Below are positions 7,736 through 15,942 of a stretch of DNA of 64,000 nucleotides, one piece after another (the stretch's first letter is position 1; every line of letters starts with the position of its first letter). The notes under the pieces were generated by a model that worked only from the letters and a program-made list of their open reading frames with translations, did not search any database and had not been told where the DNA came from. Source of the DNA: UBA10349 sp003485905 (lineage in GTDB: Bacteria; Pseudomonadota; Gammaproteobacteria; Arenicellales; Arenicellaceae); assembly GCA_943787185.1 (NCBI GenBank), contig CALSLL010000002.1, forward strand, positions 62,001-126,000. Direction: 5' to 3'. A program made the position numbers and the translations under genes.

Positions 7736-9799
7736 ATGGGCGGCGATCAAGTAGTTACATCTTTGAAGGGTGTGGGGCCGGCGATCGCGGCAAATTTAAA
7801 AAAGATTGGCATTTCAACAATACAAGACGTGTTGTTTCATTTGCCATTACGTTACGTAGATAAGACGACGGTAACACCAATACGATCACTACGGCATGGC
7901 GATACCCGTGTGGTGGTAGGTCAAATCGATGGTACACAGTTGGCTTACGGGCGGCGCCGAAGTTTAATCATTGGTGTGTCAGACGATTCCGGTCATATGT
8001 TGTTTCGCATGTTCTTTTTCTCTCGGGCTCAGCAACAAGCGTTACAGCCTGGCAAATGGATATGGTTGTTCGGTGAGGCGCGACTTGGTAGTAAAGGATT
8101 GGAAATGATTCATCCTGAGTATCGGGTCAGCGAAAGTATTCCGGAGTCGCCGACAAGTTTGAGTCTTACCCCCGTTTATCCAACGACCGATGGGGTGTCG
8201 CAAGCCGTTTGGGTAAAAATTACAGCTCAGGTTTTAGAAAATATAACGGAAAATGTCGAGGAGTTACTGCCACCAAGTATTCTAGAAAAGTTGGCTTTAC
8301 CGTGTCTTTCTGACGCTTTGCGCGAAATCCATCGGCCGGCAAAATCCAGTGTAGGCGATGAAAGTGCTGTTCCGGTTAATATGAGAGAAAGACTGGTGTT
8401 TGAAGAACTGCTTGCACAACACTTAAGCTTGCGACAAATACGGGAGCAGCGTGAACAAAAGACAGCAATCGCGCTCCCAAAAGCTTTAGATCTGCAAAAT
8501 TCGTTTCTATCAAGCCTGCCGTTTAATCTAACCAATGCGCAACTGCGTGTCGCCGCTGAAATGTCGACCGATCTTGAACGGAGCTCTCCTATGAATCGCC
8601 TGGTGCAAGGTGATGTGGGATCCGGTAAAACAGTTGTTGCTGCGTTGGCCTTGTTAAAAGCGGTTGCTTCGAACGGCCAAGCCGCCTTAATGGCACCAAC
8701 AGAGCTGCTGGCTGAGCAACACCTGGCTACGTTAAACGCGTGGTTTGGACCATTGGGTATTCAGGTAGGTTGGTTATCTGGGAAGCAAAAGAAATCCGAA
8801 CGCACTAAGGTGTTAGATCACCTGTTAAGCGGTGAGATCCAAGTAGTCGTTGGGACACACGCATTATTTCAGGATGGTGTTGAATTTAATCGCTTATTGC
8901 TAATAATTATCGATGAACAGCATCGGTTTGGCGTAGAGCAACGGTTGGCGTTACGTAATAAGGGGTTAAAGAATCGGGAGCCTCATCAGCTTGTGATGAC
9001 CGCGACACCTATTCCCAGAACTTTGGCGATGGCATTTTATGCGGATATTGATGTATCCAGTCTCGATGAATTACCGCCAGGTCGGATCCCGATTGATACA
9101 GTGGTGGTCTCGGATAGCCGACGCCCTGAACTAATTGGTCGGGTAAAAGAAGCATGTGGCGCAGGACAGCAAGCCTATTGGGTTTGTCCACTCATTGATG
9201 AGTCAGACGTACTGCAAGCGCAAGCAGCGACTGATACTGTAGAATTACTGAGTTCGGAAATGCCAAACATCAAGGTTGCATTAGTGCATGGACGAATGAA
9301 ATCAGCAGAGAAGGAAGCTGTTATGCAGCGTTTTCGAGATGGCGAAATACAATTGTTGGTTGCAACAACCGTTATTGAAGTCGGTGTAGATGTGCCCAAT
9401 GCCAGTTTGATGGTGATCGAAAATGCAGAGCGCCTTGGTTTATCTCAACTGCATCAGCTTCGAGGGCGAGTCGGTCGTGGTAATAGAAAATCGGTTTGTT
9501 TGTTGATGTATCACGGTACGCTTGGTCAAAATGCCAAGCAGCGCTTAGCCTTAATGCGCGAAACAAATGATGGGTTCGAAATTGCACGAAAAGATTTGGA
9601 AATGCGAGGGCCAGGTGAAATGCTCGGTACGCGCCAGACCGGTGAATTAGGCTTGCGAATTGCCAATGTTGTTAGAGATCAACATTGGTTAGCTACAGTT
9701 GAGAAAGTCGGTAGCGAACTATTGCAGGAACATCGAGAGCTAATTGAACCTTTAATTGATCGATGGCTCGGGCATCGCGACGTATATGGCAATGTCTAG
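7736..9799 (+). CDS. recG: ATP-dependent DNA helicase RecG
   Basis: This 687-residue superfamily 2 helicase remodels stalled replication forks and Holliday junctions. The N-terminal wedge/OB region begins with LKGVGPAIAANLKKIGI and contains FHLPLRYVDKT. The helicase core has Walker A GDVGSGKTVVA, MAPTELLAEQHL, the RecG-type Walker B box DEQHRFGVEQR, TATPIPRTLAM, and motif VI QLRGRVGRG. Length matches E. coli RecG. The ATG at 7736 lacks a clear ribosome binding site, but no better start fits. It overlaps ubiA by 14 bases. Confidence 0.97.
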   Translation: MGGDQVVTSLKGVGPAIAANLKKIGISTIQDVLFHLPLRYVDKTTVTPIRSLRHGDTRVVVGQIDGTQLAYGRRRSLIIGVSDDSGHMLFRMFFFSRAQQQALQPGKWIWLFGEARLGSKGLEMIHPEYRVSESIPESPTSLSLTPVYPTTDGVSQAVWVKITAQVLENITENVEELLPPSILEKLALPCLSDALREIHRPAKSSVGDESAVPVNMRERLVFEELLAQHLSLRQIREQREQKTAIALPKALDLQNSFLSSLPFNLTNAQLRVAAEMSTDLERSSPMNRLVQGDVGSGKTVVAALALLKAVASNGQAALMAPTELLAEQHLATLNAWFGPLGIQVGWLSGKQKKSERTKVLDHLLSGEIQVVVGTHALFQDGVEFNRLLLIIIDEQHRFGVEQRLALRNKGLKNREPHQLVMTATPIPRTLAMAFYADIDVSSLDELPPGRIPIDTVVVSDSRRPELIGRVKEACGAGQQAYWVCPLIDESDVLQAQAATDTVELLSSEMPNIKVALVHGRMKSAEKEAVMQRFRDGEIQLLVATTVIEVGVDVPNASLMVIENAERLGLSQLHQLRGRVGRGNRKSVCLLMYHGTLGQNAKQRLALMRETNDGFEIARKDLEMRGPGEMLGTRQTGELGLRIANVVRDQHWLATVEKVGSELLQEHRELIEPLIDRWLGHRDVYGNV

Positions 9800-10676
9800 T
9801 ATTTTAAGTCACTCGGGATTGATTAAAACGCTGGGTGCTTGCGCGCGGTTAATGAGACTGGACAAGCCGATTGGAAGCCTGCTGTTGTTGGCTCCAACCT
9901 TATGGGCCTTGTGGATAGCAGGGGAGGGATTCCCGAATCCAGATTTGGTGATAATTTTTATTGCTGGAGTGTTTGTTACGAGATCGGCCGGTTGTGTTAT
10001 TAACGATATCACTGATCGAGATATTGACGGTCATGTTGCTCGCACACAGGATCGCCCACTGGTTGCCGGTGATATAAGCATGGGATTGGCTGTCGCATTA
10101 GCTATAGTATTAGGTTGTTTAGCGCTAGGGTTATTACTGCTGCTGCCGAGCCGCACGTGGGTTTGGGCTATTTTTGCGGTATTGGTTACTTTGATTTACC
10201 CGAGATTCAAGCGTTTTTTTTCGGCGCCACAATTAGTATTAAGTGTTGCTTTCTCGATGGGGATTCCGATGGCGTGGGTGGCGTATGGGCATGAGATCGA
10301 TTTGACTATCTCTCTGTTGTGGCTAACAAATATGTTATGGGTGCTGGTTTACGACACACAATATGCTATGTCTGACCGGCTAGATGATACTAAAATTGGG
10401 GTGTACTCTACGGCCATTCTGTTGGGGAACAATGACCGGTGGGTAATTGGTGTTTGGCAGTTTTTATGTGTGTCCTTGTTCGTTGGTATTGGGATTATTC
10501 TGGGAGCGTCACAGGTATACTTCGCGCTGCTAATTTTTGCTGCTACGACATTTGTATATCAGCAGTGGTTGATCCGCGATCGTGAGAGAGTCTCGTGTTT
10601 TTTGGCATTTAAGAATAACGCCTGGTTTGGTTTTAGCATGTGGCTGGCATTTCTATTGGGAATGCCAGCAATTTAG
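9786..10676 (+). CDS. ubiA: 4-hydroxybenzoate octaprenyltransferase
   Basis: This integral membrane prenyltransferase attaches the polyprenyl tail to 4-hydroxybenzoate in ubiquinone synthesis. It has about eight hydrophobic segments. The first Asp-rich motif is NDITDRDIDG, followed by VARTQDRPL; the second is YDTQYAMSDRLDD. Both chelate the Mg-diphosphate. The frame is open from TTG 9756, but ATG 9786 (or ATG 9792) gives the normal 290-296 residue length, overlapping the end of recG by 14 or 8 bases. No chorismate lyase gene (ubiC) is adjacent, so 4-hydroxybenzoate must be made from genes elsewhere. Confidence 0.94.
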   Translation: MAMSSILSHSGLIKTLGACARLMRLDKPIGSLLLLAPTLWALWIAGEGFPNPDLVIIFIAGVFVTRSAGCVINDITDRDIDGHVARTQDRPLVAGDISMGLAVALAIVLGCLALGLLLLLPSRTWVWAIFAVLVTLIYPRFKRFFSAPQLVLSVAFSMGIPMAWVAYGHEIDLTISLLWLTNMLWVLVYDTQYAMSDRLDDTKIGVYSTAILLGNNDRWVIGVWQFLCVSLFVGIGIILGASQVYFALLIFAATTFVYQQWLIRDRERVSCFLAFKNNAWFGFSMWLAFLLGMPAI

Positions 10677-10733
10677 TAAGTAGTTGTGATGAATTTTGGT
10701 ATAAGTGACCGGTGGCGCCAATAGGGGGGTAGC

Positions 10734-11366
10734 ATGCGATCAATATTAGTTGTCAATCCAAAAGGAGGGTCAGGTAAAACGACGTTAGTGACTAATCTAG
10801 CGTCTTTTTATGCAGTCTGGGATGTTCCTGTTGGGTTGGTTGATCTTGACTCTCAGAAATCTTCGACAGACTGGTTAAAGTCTCGCCCAGAAAGTACCAG
10901 TACAATCCAAGGTTTCTATGGATTAAAGAGGAAAATTGATTTGCCACAAGATTTACGTCGAGTCATTTACGATTCTCCTGCAAAAGTTTCGTTGGCGTCG
11001 GTTTCCAAACTAATTAACATCGTTGATGTTGTATTGATTCCGGTGCTACCGTCAGCAATCGATATGCGTGCAACGGCGAAATTCATAGCCGATTTGTTGA
11101 TTAAGGTTAAAGTCAGACACAAACCTGTAAAAATAGCGGTGGTTGGAAACAGGATGCAAGCCAGCTATAAATCATCTGCATTATTGGAAAACTTTCTTGA
11201 GAACGCGGATATACCGTTTTTGGCCAAACTTAGAGCATCGCAAAATTATGTGCACGCGGTTAGGGAAGGCTTAGGGATTTTCGATATGACGCCTTCTACG
11301 GTAAAGCAAGATGTTGAGACATGGAAGCCGCTGGTAAACTGGATCGAACAGAAGACCAAGGAATGA
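10734..11366 (+). CDS. Orphan ParA/MinD-like ATPase
   Basis: This 210-residue cytosolic ATPase of the ParA/MinD superfamily has a deviant Walker A box, NPKGGSGKTTLVTNLA (residues 8-23), with the signature first Lys. DLDSQKSS and VIYDSPAKVS follow. The ATG has a strong GGGGGG ribosome binding site. No parB-like partner or centromere-like repeat array lies nearby, and the protein is shorter than chromosomal ParA (~260). Orphan ParA proteins often position other cargo such as chemoreceptors, pili or carboxysomes, but no cargo gene is visible. It stands alone between ubiA and a membrane hydroxylase, with no overlap to either. The family is sure; the role is unknown. Confidence 0.85.
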   Translation: MRSILVVNPKGGSGKTTLVTNLASFYAVWDVPVGLVDLDSQKSSTDWLKSRPESTSTIQGFYGLKRKIDLPQDLRRVIYDSPAKVSLASVSKLINIVDVVLIPVLPSAIDMRATAKFIADLLIKVKVRHKPVKIAVVGNRMQASYKSSALLENFLENADIPFLAKLRASQNYVHAVREGLGIFDMTPSTVKQDVETWKPLVNWIEQKTKE

Positions 11367-11445
11367 GTAAAAGTCGATTATTATTCACATGTAGCACTTG
11401 AGGGTATTTAGTGGTGATTGCTTTCTTTAACAGAATAAATTAAAG

Positions 11446-12225
11446 ATGCTCTTGACGATAGGGCTGCTTACATGGCTATTATTAATGTTTTCTATGGAAA
11501 GAATATGGCCACGGAGAGGCTCTGCAGATGCGACCTTTAGAAGGGTTGGAGCAAACTTATTTTTGGGTGGAATAAATTGGGGGTTGGCTCGATTATTAGT
11601 GCCAGGTGGTTTGGTTTTAGTGGCATTGTTTGCAGAGGTTCGTTTGTGGGGTGCATGGCCCTTTCTCGGTTTAAACGGAATTTTCGAGATTATATTGTCT
11701 ATTGTTTTTCTTGATCTTGCGATTTGGTTGCAGCACTGGGCAAGCCACAAGATAGGATGGCTATGGCGTATTCATCGAGTTCATCACCTTGATATTTGTG
11801 TTGACGCTAGTACAGCCGTTCGTTTTCATCCAGCAGAGATATTTGTGTCTTTGGCGTATAAGGCTATGTTGATTATTAGCTTGGGGATATCTTCGTTTGC
11901 AGTGGCTAGCTTTGAAATACTCTTAGCAGCAAGCGCGATGTTTAATCATGCCAATATGCGTTTGCCTGATTCGCTTGATACGATGTTAAGGGTGTTAATT
12001 GTGACACCGGATATGCATAGAATTCATCATTCGATAGATCGATCGGAGCACGACACTAATTTCGGATTTTTCTTTTCATTTTGGGATAAAGTGTTTGGTG
12101 TATATACGGAAAACCCCAAAACACCCCATGTAAAAATGTTGCTCGGTCTTCACGAATCTAGAGTGGCCACCAGAGTAAGAAGTTTATGGCATCTGCTGCT
12201 TGCACCGTTTGTCACTAAGATATAG
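11446..12225 (+). CDS. Fatty acid hydroxylase / sterol desaturase family protein
   Basis: This 259-residue integral membrane di-iron enzyme has the family's histidine boxes: HWASH (HxxxH), HRVHH (HxxHH) and, near the C-terminus, HRIHH, with an additional FNHAN motif. Several hydrophobic helices flank them. Members hydroxylate or desaturate lipids; the bacterial substrate is usually unproven and sterols are unlikely. The C-terminal FGFFFSFWDKVFGVY motif is typical. The upstream neighbour is the orphan ParA and the downstream one an M48 protease, each separated by a gap, so no operon is implied. Confidence 0.86.
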   Translation: MLLTIGLLTWLLLMFSMERIWPRRGSADATFRRVGANLFLGGINWGLARLLVPGGLVLVALFAEVRLWGAWPFLGLNGIFEIILSIVFLDLAIWLQHWASHKIGWLWRIHRVHHLDICVDASTAVRFHPAEIFVSLAYKAMLIISLGISSFAVASFEILLAASAMFNHANMRLPDSLDTMLRVLIVTPDMHRIHHSIDRSEHDTNFGFFFSFWDKVFGVYTENPKTPHVKMLLGLHESRVATRVRSLWHLLLAPFVTKI

Positions 12226-12327
12226 TAAAACGTCTGCTGTTAGCCGAGTGTATTGCTGGGTTAGAATAAAGATGAGCTAGCAGCTAGTATTAAGAGCTAA
12301 CAATTCGAACTAAAGAGGTTGGGGAAT

Positions 12328-13788
12328 ATGCAATTCGGACCACAAAAAGTCTCCTTTCGCGCAAGAAATTTGATTTTGCTCGCAACGATTATGGTGCAAG
12401 CTTGCGCTACAAATCCCGTCACTGGTAAACAAGACTTTGTGATGATGAGCGAGCAACAGGAAGTTTCGTTGGGTAAAAGTTATCACCAACAGGTGCTTAA
12501 AGAATATAGTGTCTACCAAGAACCTGGATTGCAGGCTTACGTTGACCGAATAGGACAGGATCTGGCTGCCAAGAGCCATCGGCCACACCTGAACTGGACC
12601 TTTACTTTACTGGATTCCCCCGAAGTAAATGCATTTGCCACCCCAGGAGGTTATGTATACATCACACGTGGAATTATGGCGTACATGCAAGATGAGGCTG
12701 ATTTGGCTGGCGTGATAGGGCATGAAATTGGGCATGTAACAGCTCGCCATAGTGTGCGACAGCAAGCACAATCAACGCTGGCCGGCATTGGAACAGTGGC
12801 GGTCGCTGTCGCCACTGGCAGCGGCGAGTTAGCAAATCTTACCAGTCAGTTGAGCACAGCAATGGTCCGAGGTTATGGGCGACAGCACGAGCTACAGTCA
12901 GATGGTCTCGGCGCGGAATATCTCGCACATTCTGGCTATGACCCACAAAACATGATTGATGTTGTTCGGGTTCTAAAAAACCAAGAGCTGTTTGAGCAAG
13001 AGCGAGCCCGAGAGGAGGGGCGTGAACCGCGCGCTTATCATGGGGTGTTTTCAACTCACCCAGATAATGATACTCGTTTGCGTGAGGTTGTCGCGGCAGC
13101 CGATCGGTATAAATCGACTACTGTAACTCGGCCAGATGACGGAGACTTTTTATTGTTGGCCGATGGAATGACCTACGGGCCCAGCGAGAGCCAGGGTATT
13201 GTGCGTGGGAATACCCTTTACCATAAAGAATTAAATTTTACTGTCGATTTGCCAGATGGCTGGGTAATGCATAATTTGCAGGATCGAATTGTTGGCGTTT
13301 CATCAGATGGTTCGCAAATCGTGCAGATGATGCCTGCTAATCTTGAAGGCAAGTCCGCCCAAGCTTTTCTGGCTGAACAGTTTACAGATTTCCGTAATGG
13401 TGAAGTTTTGAGTATATCTGGCGCGAGGGGCTACACGGGCTTAGCGAGTCTTGATGCCGGAAATGGGCAACGTTTAGCATCGCGTGTTGCGGTAATAAAT
13501 CGATCCCCTGCTATGAGTTTTCAGATGGTGGGGTATGGGAAGAATCAGGTTCCAAACAATGCGGTTGCGCTTATTGCACGCGGTATTCGCCCACTGACTG
13601 CGGTAGAGAAAGAACTGGCTAGTGAGAAAAAACTCAGAACCATTAGTGCTAAACGAGGTGATACGTTTGCCAAATTAGCTAGTAGATCCGGCATTGATAC
13701 GTACGCCGAGCAGCGACTTAGACTATTAAATAATATGTACCCAAATGGTGAACCAACTCCCGGGCAACTTATAAAAATTGTCGAATAG
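12328..13788 (+). CDS. M48-family metalloprotease lipoprotein (BepA/LoiP-like)
   Basis: This 486-residue zinc metalloprotease is probably anchored in the periplasm. I place the start at ATG 12328 behind AGAGG; an in-frame TTG at 12319 is less likely. A signal segment ends in VQAC, giving a possible lipidated Cys at residue 26. The catalytic HEIGH is at residues 132-136 (VIGHEIGHVTARH), with the third Zn ligand in ELQSDGLGAEYLA. The C-terminal ~50 residues (SAKRGDTFAKLASRSGI ... PTPGQLIKIVE) resemble a LysM-like wall-binding module. BepA-type proteins assist or degrade outer-membrane proteins, but BepA has TPRs, which are absent here. The family is sure; the exact role is inferred. Confidence 0.88.
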   Translation: MQFGPQKVSFRARNLILLATIMVQACATNPVTGKQDFVMMSEQQEVSLGKSYHQQVLKEYSVYQEPGLQAYVDRIGQDLAAKSHRPHLNWTFTLLDSPEVNAFATPGGYVYITRGIMAYMQDEADLAGVIGHEIGHVTARHSVRQQAQSTLAGIGTVAVAVATGSGELANLTSQLSTAMVRGYGRQHELQSDGLGAEYLAHSGYDPQNMIDVVRVLKNQELFEQERAREEGREPRAYHGVFSTHPDNDTRLREVVAAADRYKSTTVTRPDDGDFLLLADGMTYGPSESQGIVRGNTLYHKELNFTVDLPDGWVMHNLQDRIVGVSSDGSQIVQMMPANLEGKSAQAFLAEQFTDFRNGEVLSISGARGYTGLASLDAGNGQRLASRVAVINRSPAMSFQMVGYGKNQVPNNAVALIARGIRPLTAVEKELASEKKLRTISAKRGDTFAKLASRSGIDTYAEQRLRLLNNMYPNGEPTPGQLIKIVE

Positions 13789-13831
13789 TTGGTGTCAGTA
13801 AAAATCCAAATTTAGGTCTGACAGGGCATTT

Positions 13832-14254
13832 ATGGAGATGAACCGCTTGGGTCTGTTTCATTTTTGGATTGGTGTCGGTGGTATGTGTGTGTTTGCCTTG
13901 ACGGGACAATACATGGACAGGGTACTTGATCATTTGGTGGGTATGTCTGATGGACCACGAATGCTTTATCGTTCAGCTCATATCTATATTTTATTGGCAT
14001 CCATGATGAACTTGATTTATGGAATAAATTTTCGGCCGCTTCGACCAGATTGGTTGCAAGGGATTTGCTCCTTTATTATTGCTTTGTCACCTGCTCTGAT
14101 GTTGTTGGAGTTTTATTGTGGGGCTGTATCGGTTGATCAGCCGCGCTGGTATTTAATGCTTGGCTTATACCCGCTTATCGGAGTTGCAATTCTAAAAGTG
14201 TTAAATCGGTTTTGGGATTTGGCAGACGTCGGGGGTACGACCCTTACCAGGTGA
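13832..14254 (+). CDS. Small four-helix membrane protein, unknown function
   Basis: This 140-residue protein has four hydrophobic segments (about residues 8-25, 48-65, 75-95 and 107-125) and few charged residues between them. I do not recognise the family. The start is ATG 13832, with a second ATG 6 bases on. It follows the M48 protease by 43 bases and converges with the methyltransferase gene, leaving only 1 base between the two stop codons. No signal peptide, cysteine cluster or motif suggests a function. Confidence 0.7.
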   Translation: MEMNRLGLFHFWIGVGGMCVFALTGQYMDRVLDHLVGMSDGPRMLYRSAHIYILLASMMNLIYGINFRPLRPDWLQGICSFIIALSPALMLLEFYCGAVSVDQPRWYLMLGLYPLIGVAILKVLNRFWDLADVGGTTLTR

Positions 14255-14255
14255 A

Positions 14256-14816
14256 TTACCAGCGTGTTAAACAAAGTAGAATCGGAGAATTTGGGTTTTG
14301 ATCGTGTATGGGATCTAAGCAATCAAAATGCCTATTATTTAGAGATTTGAACCAGGTGAGGACAGCCGCTGTTTCCTCTGCCCCGACTATATGGCCCGGG
14401 TAACATAGGATGGTCATTTTTCCACCAATCTCTAGCAAACCACAACAGATTTCTAGTGCGCTTATTGTCGATGTGGTTTGGGTAGTTAGTTGATGATCGG
14501 ATCCTGGAAGGTAGCCGAGATTAAACATGCAGGCACCTATATTTCCAATACAGAATTTGGGTAGCACTTTCAGTATTTCTTTATGATTTAATTTGTGTAG
14601 TGAGGCACGGTGCCCTAAATTTTCTGTATCTAAATACTGTTGGCTGGTTTGAATCGCCATGGCTTGTGTATCAAAAGCATATACATGACCAACATTTCCT
14701 ACTAGCTGTGCCAGAAAAACAGTGTCATGCCCGTTCCCACATGTTGCATCAATGGCCAGCGGGCTGATAAGTGGTGACGAGGAAATAAAATTTTTGGCTA
14801 GATTAGTTAGCTGCAT
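14256..14816 (-). CDS. mnmM: YtqB/MnmM-type class I SAM methyltransferase
   Basis: This 186-residue Rossmann methyltransferase of the YtqB (rRNA_methylase) family has the SAM site DATCGNGHDTVFLAQLVG and the strand-2 acid in HVYAFDTQ. The later FNLGYLPGSDH replaces the NPPY-like motif, as in YtqB. B. subtilis YtqB is MnmM, which methylates the amine of nm5U34 in tRNA to give mnm5U. The gene lies 38 bases downstream of a DAO-type FAD oxidoreductase on the same strand, suggesting one transcript. Together they could cover both steps of bifunctional MnmC. The family call is strong; the tRNA substrate is carried over from homologues. Confidence 0.8.
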   Translation of the reverse strand: MQLTNLAKNFISSSPLISPLAIDATCGNGHDTVFLAQLVGNVGHVYAFDTQAMAIQTSQQYLDTENLGHRASLHKLNHKEILKVLPKFCIGNIGACMFNLGYLPGSDHQLTTQTTSTISALEICCGLLEIGGKMTILCYPGHIVGAEETAAVLTWFKSLNNRHFDCLDPIHDQNPNSPILLCLTRW

Positions 14817-14854
14817 GGGTTGGTTATCTATTGCCGTAGATTAGGTCGCCGAAA

Positions 14855-15913
14855 CTATTTCGACAATAAATAATCAAGTCTCGATTGGTCAGTGCTTGTT
14901 ATATTAAGTAACAGCTGATCAACGAACGCAAGTGCGGCTCGAGGAATATGGAGGGCACCCTTGCCTCCGAAGCCATTAAAAATACCCAGCTGCGGATGCA
15001 GTAGGTGTAAGCCTATGAATGGGTTTCTATCGATTGTTGCCGGGCGCACACCTGCAAACTGTTGAATCACCTCAGTTTCTTGGGGTGAAGTCAGATTTAT
15101 TGCGTAATGCTCGCTTGCATGAGTAAGGCTTTCAAGGAGTGCGGCGCGGCCATTGGGGTCAGGTTCAAGAAGTTGGTAGTCGCGTTCAGTGGTCGCTCCC
15201 AACCACCGTTCAGTTCCGGTGTGAAGCTCCCATTGGCCCCAATTATTGAGGTTTGGCTGTGATTGCGGATAGCGTAGTTTTACTATCTGTCCTTTGTTGA
15301 GATTAAATGGGAGCGTGTTGAACCATGGATTATGTATGCCACGCCAACCTTCGCAAAAAATTATCTTTTTAGCTTTGTGTTTTCGCCATCGGATACCGTC
15401 ATCACCAAGAATCAATTCGTTGTAATCAAATTTAGTTGTGGATCTAGAATTGTTTAAATCTAGGATGTTGCGAACCAATTTGCAGGTCTTTGCTATATCG
15501 AGTCGGTAAGTATTGCCGATGGCTAGTGATTCTGCTGTGTTGCCCAGAGTTGGAATATTCTCTATTGCTAATTGTTGGAACCGTGTCTGGGTGCGCAATT
15601 TTGTAAGGTTCTGACTTTGTTCGGCATTGAGATATCTGGTTTGAGGAAGTTCTGATAAAACTTTGTGGCCACTTAATTGCTCTAGTGCGAGTGAAAATGC
15701 TCTAAGCGCAGATTGTTTCTCATTAAGTTCGGGTTCGACCGTTAAACGTTTTCCCGATACAGGGTTGGCAATACCTGCCGCGATCGGAGACGCAGCACCT
15801 GCCAATGGGGTATCAATGAGTAGTAGAGTTGCATCGCGTTGTATTAGCTCGAGCGCCAGGGCACAGCCAGCCAAGCCGCCGCCCAAAATTATAAAGTCGA
15901 TGTTTTGGTACAT
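14855..15913 (-). CDS. DAO-family FAD-dependent oxidoreductase
   Basis: This 352-residue flavoprotein has an N-terminal dinucleotide-binding GGGLAGCALALEL (residues 11-23), then SPIAAGIANPVSGKR, resembling MnmC(o)/D-amino-acid-oxidase-like proteins that cleave secondary amines. A C-terminal FAD-contact segment reads GFGGKGALHIPRAALAF, preceded by AGVRPATIDRNPFIG. No methyltransferase domain is fused, unlike E. coli MnmC. Its immediate downstream partner is the YtqB-type methyltransferase. I infer a role in converting cmnm5U34 to nm5U34 of tRNA, as reported for the unfused B. subtilis oxidoreductase YurR (MnmL). A general amino-acid oxidase remains possible. It is divergent from the MFS gene, with 29 bases between start codons. 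Confidence 0.75.
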   Translation of the reverse strand: MYQNIDFIILGGGLAGCALALELIQRDATLLLIDTPLAGAASPIAAGIANPVSGKRLTVEPELNEKQSALRAFSLALEQLSGHKVLSELPQTRYLNAEQSQNLTKLRTQTRFQQLAIENIPTLGNTAESLAIGNTYRLDIAKTCKLVRNILDLNNSRSTTKFDYNELILGDDGIRWRKHKAKKIIFCEGWRGIHNPWFNTLPFNLNKGQIVKLRYPQSQPNLNNWGQWELHTGTERWLGATTERDYQLLEPDPNGRAALLESLTHASEHYAINLTSPQETEVIQQFAGVRPATIDRNPFIGLHLLHPQLGIFNGFGGKGALHIPRAALAFVDQLLLNITSTDQSRLDYLLSK

Positions 15914-15942
15914 ATTGGCGCAGATTATATAGAATCAGTCGA

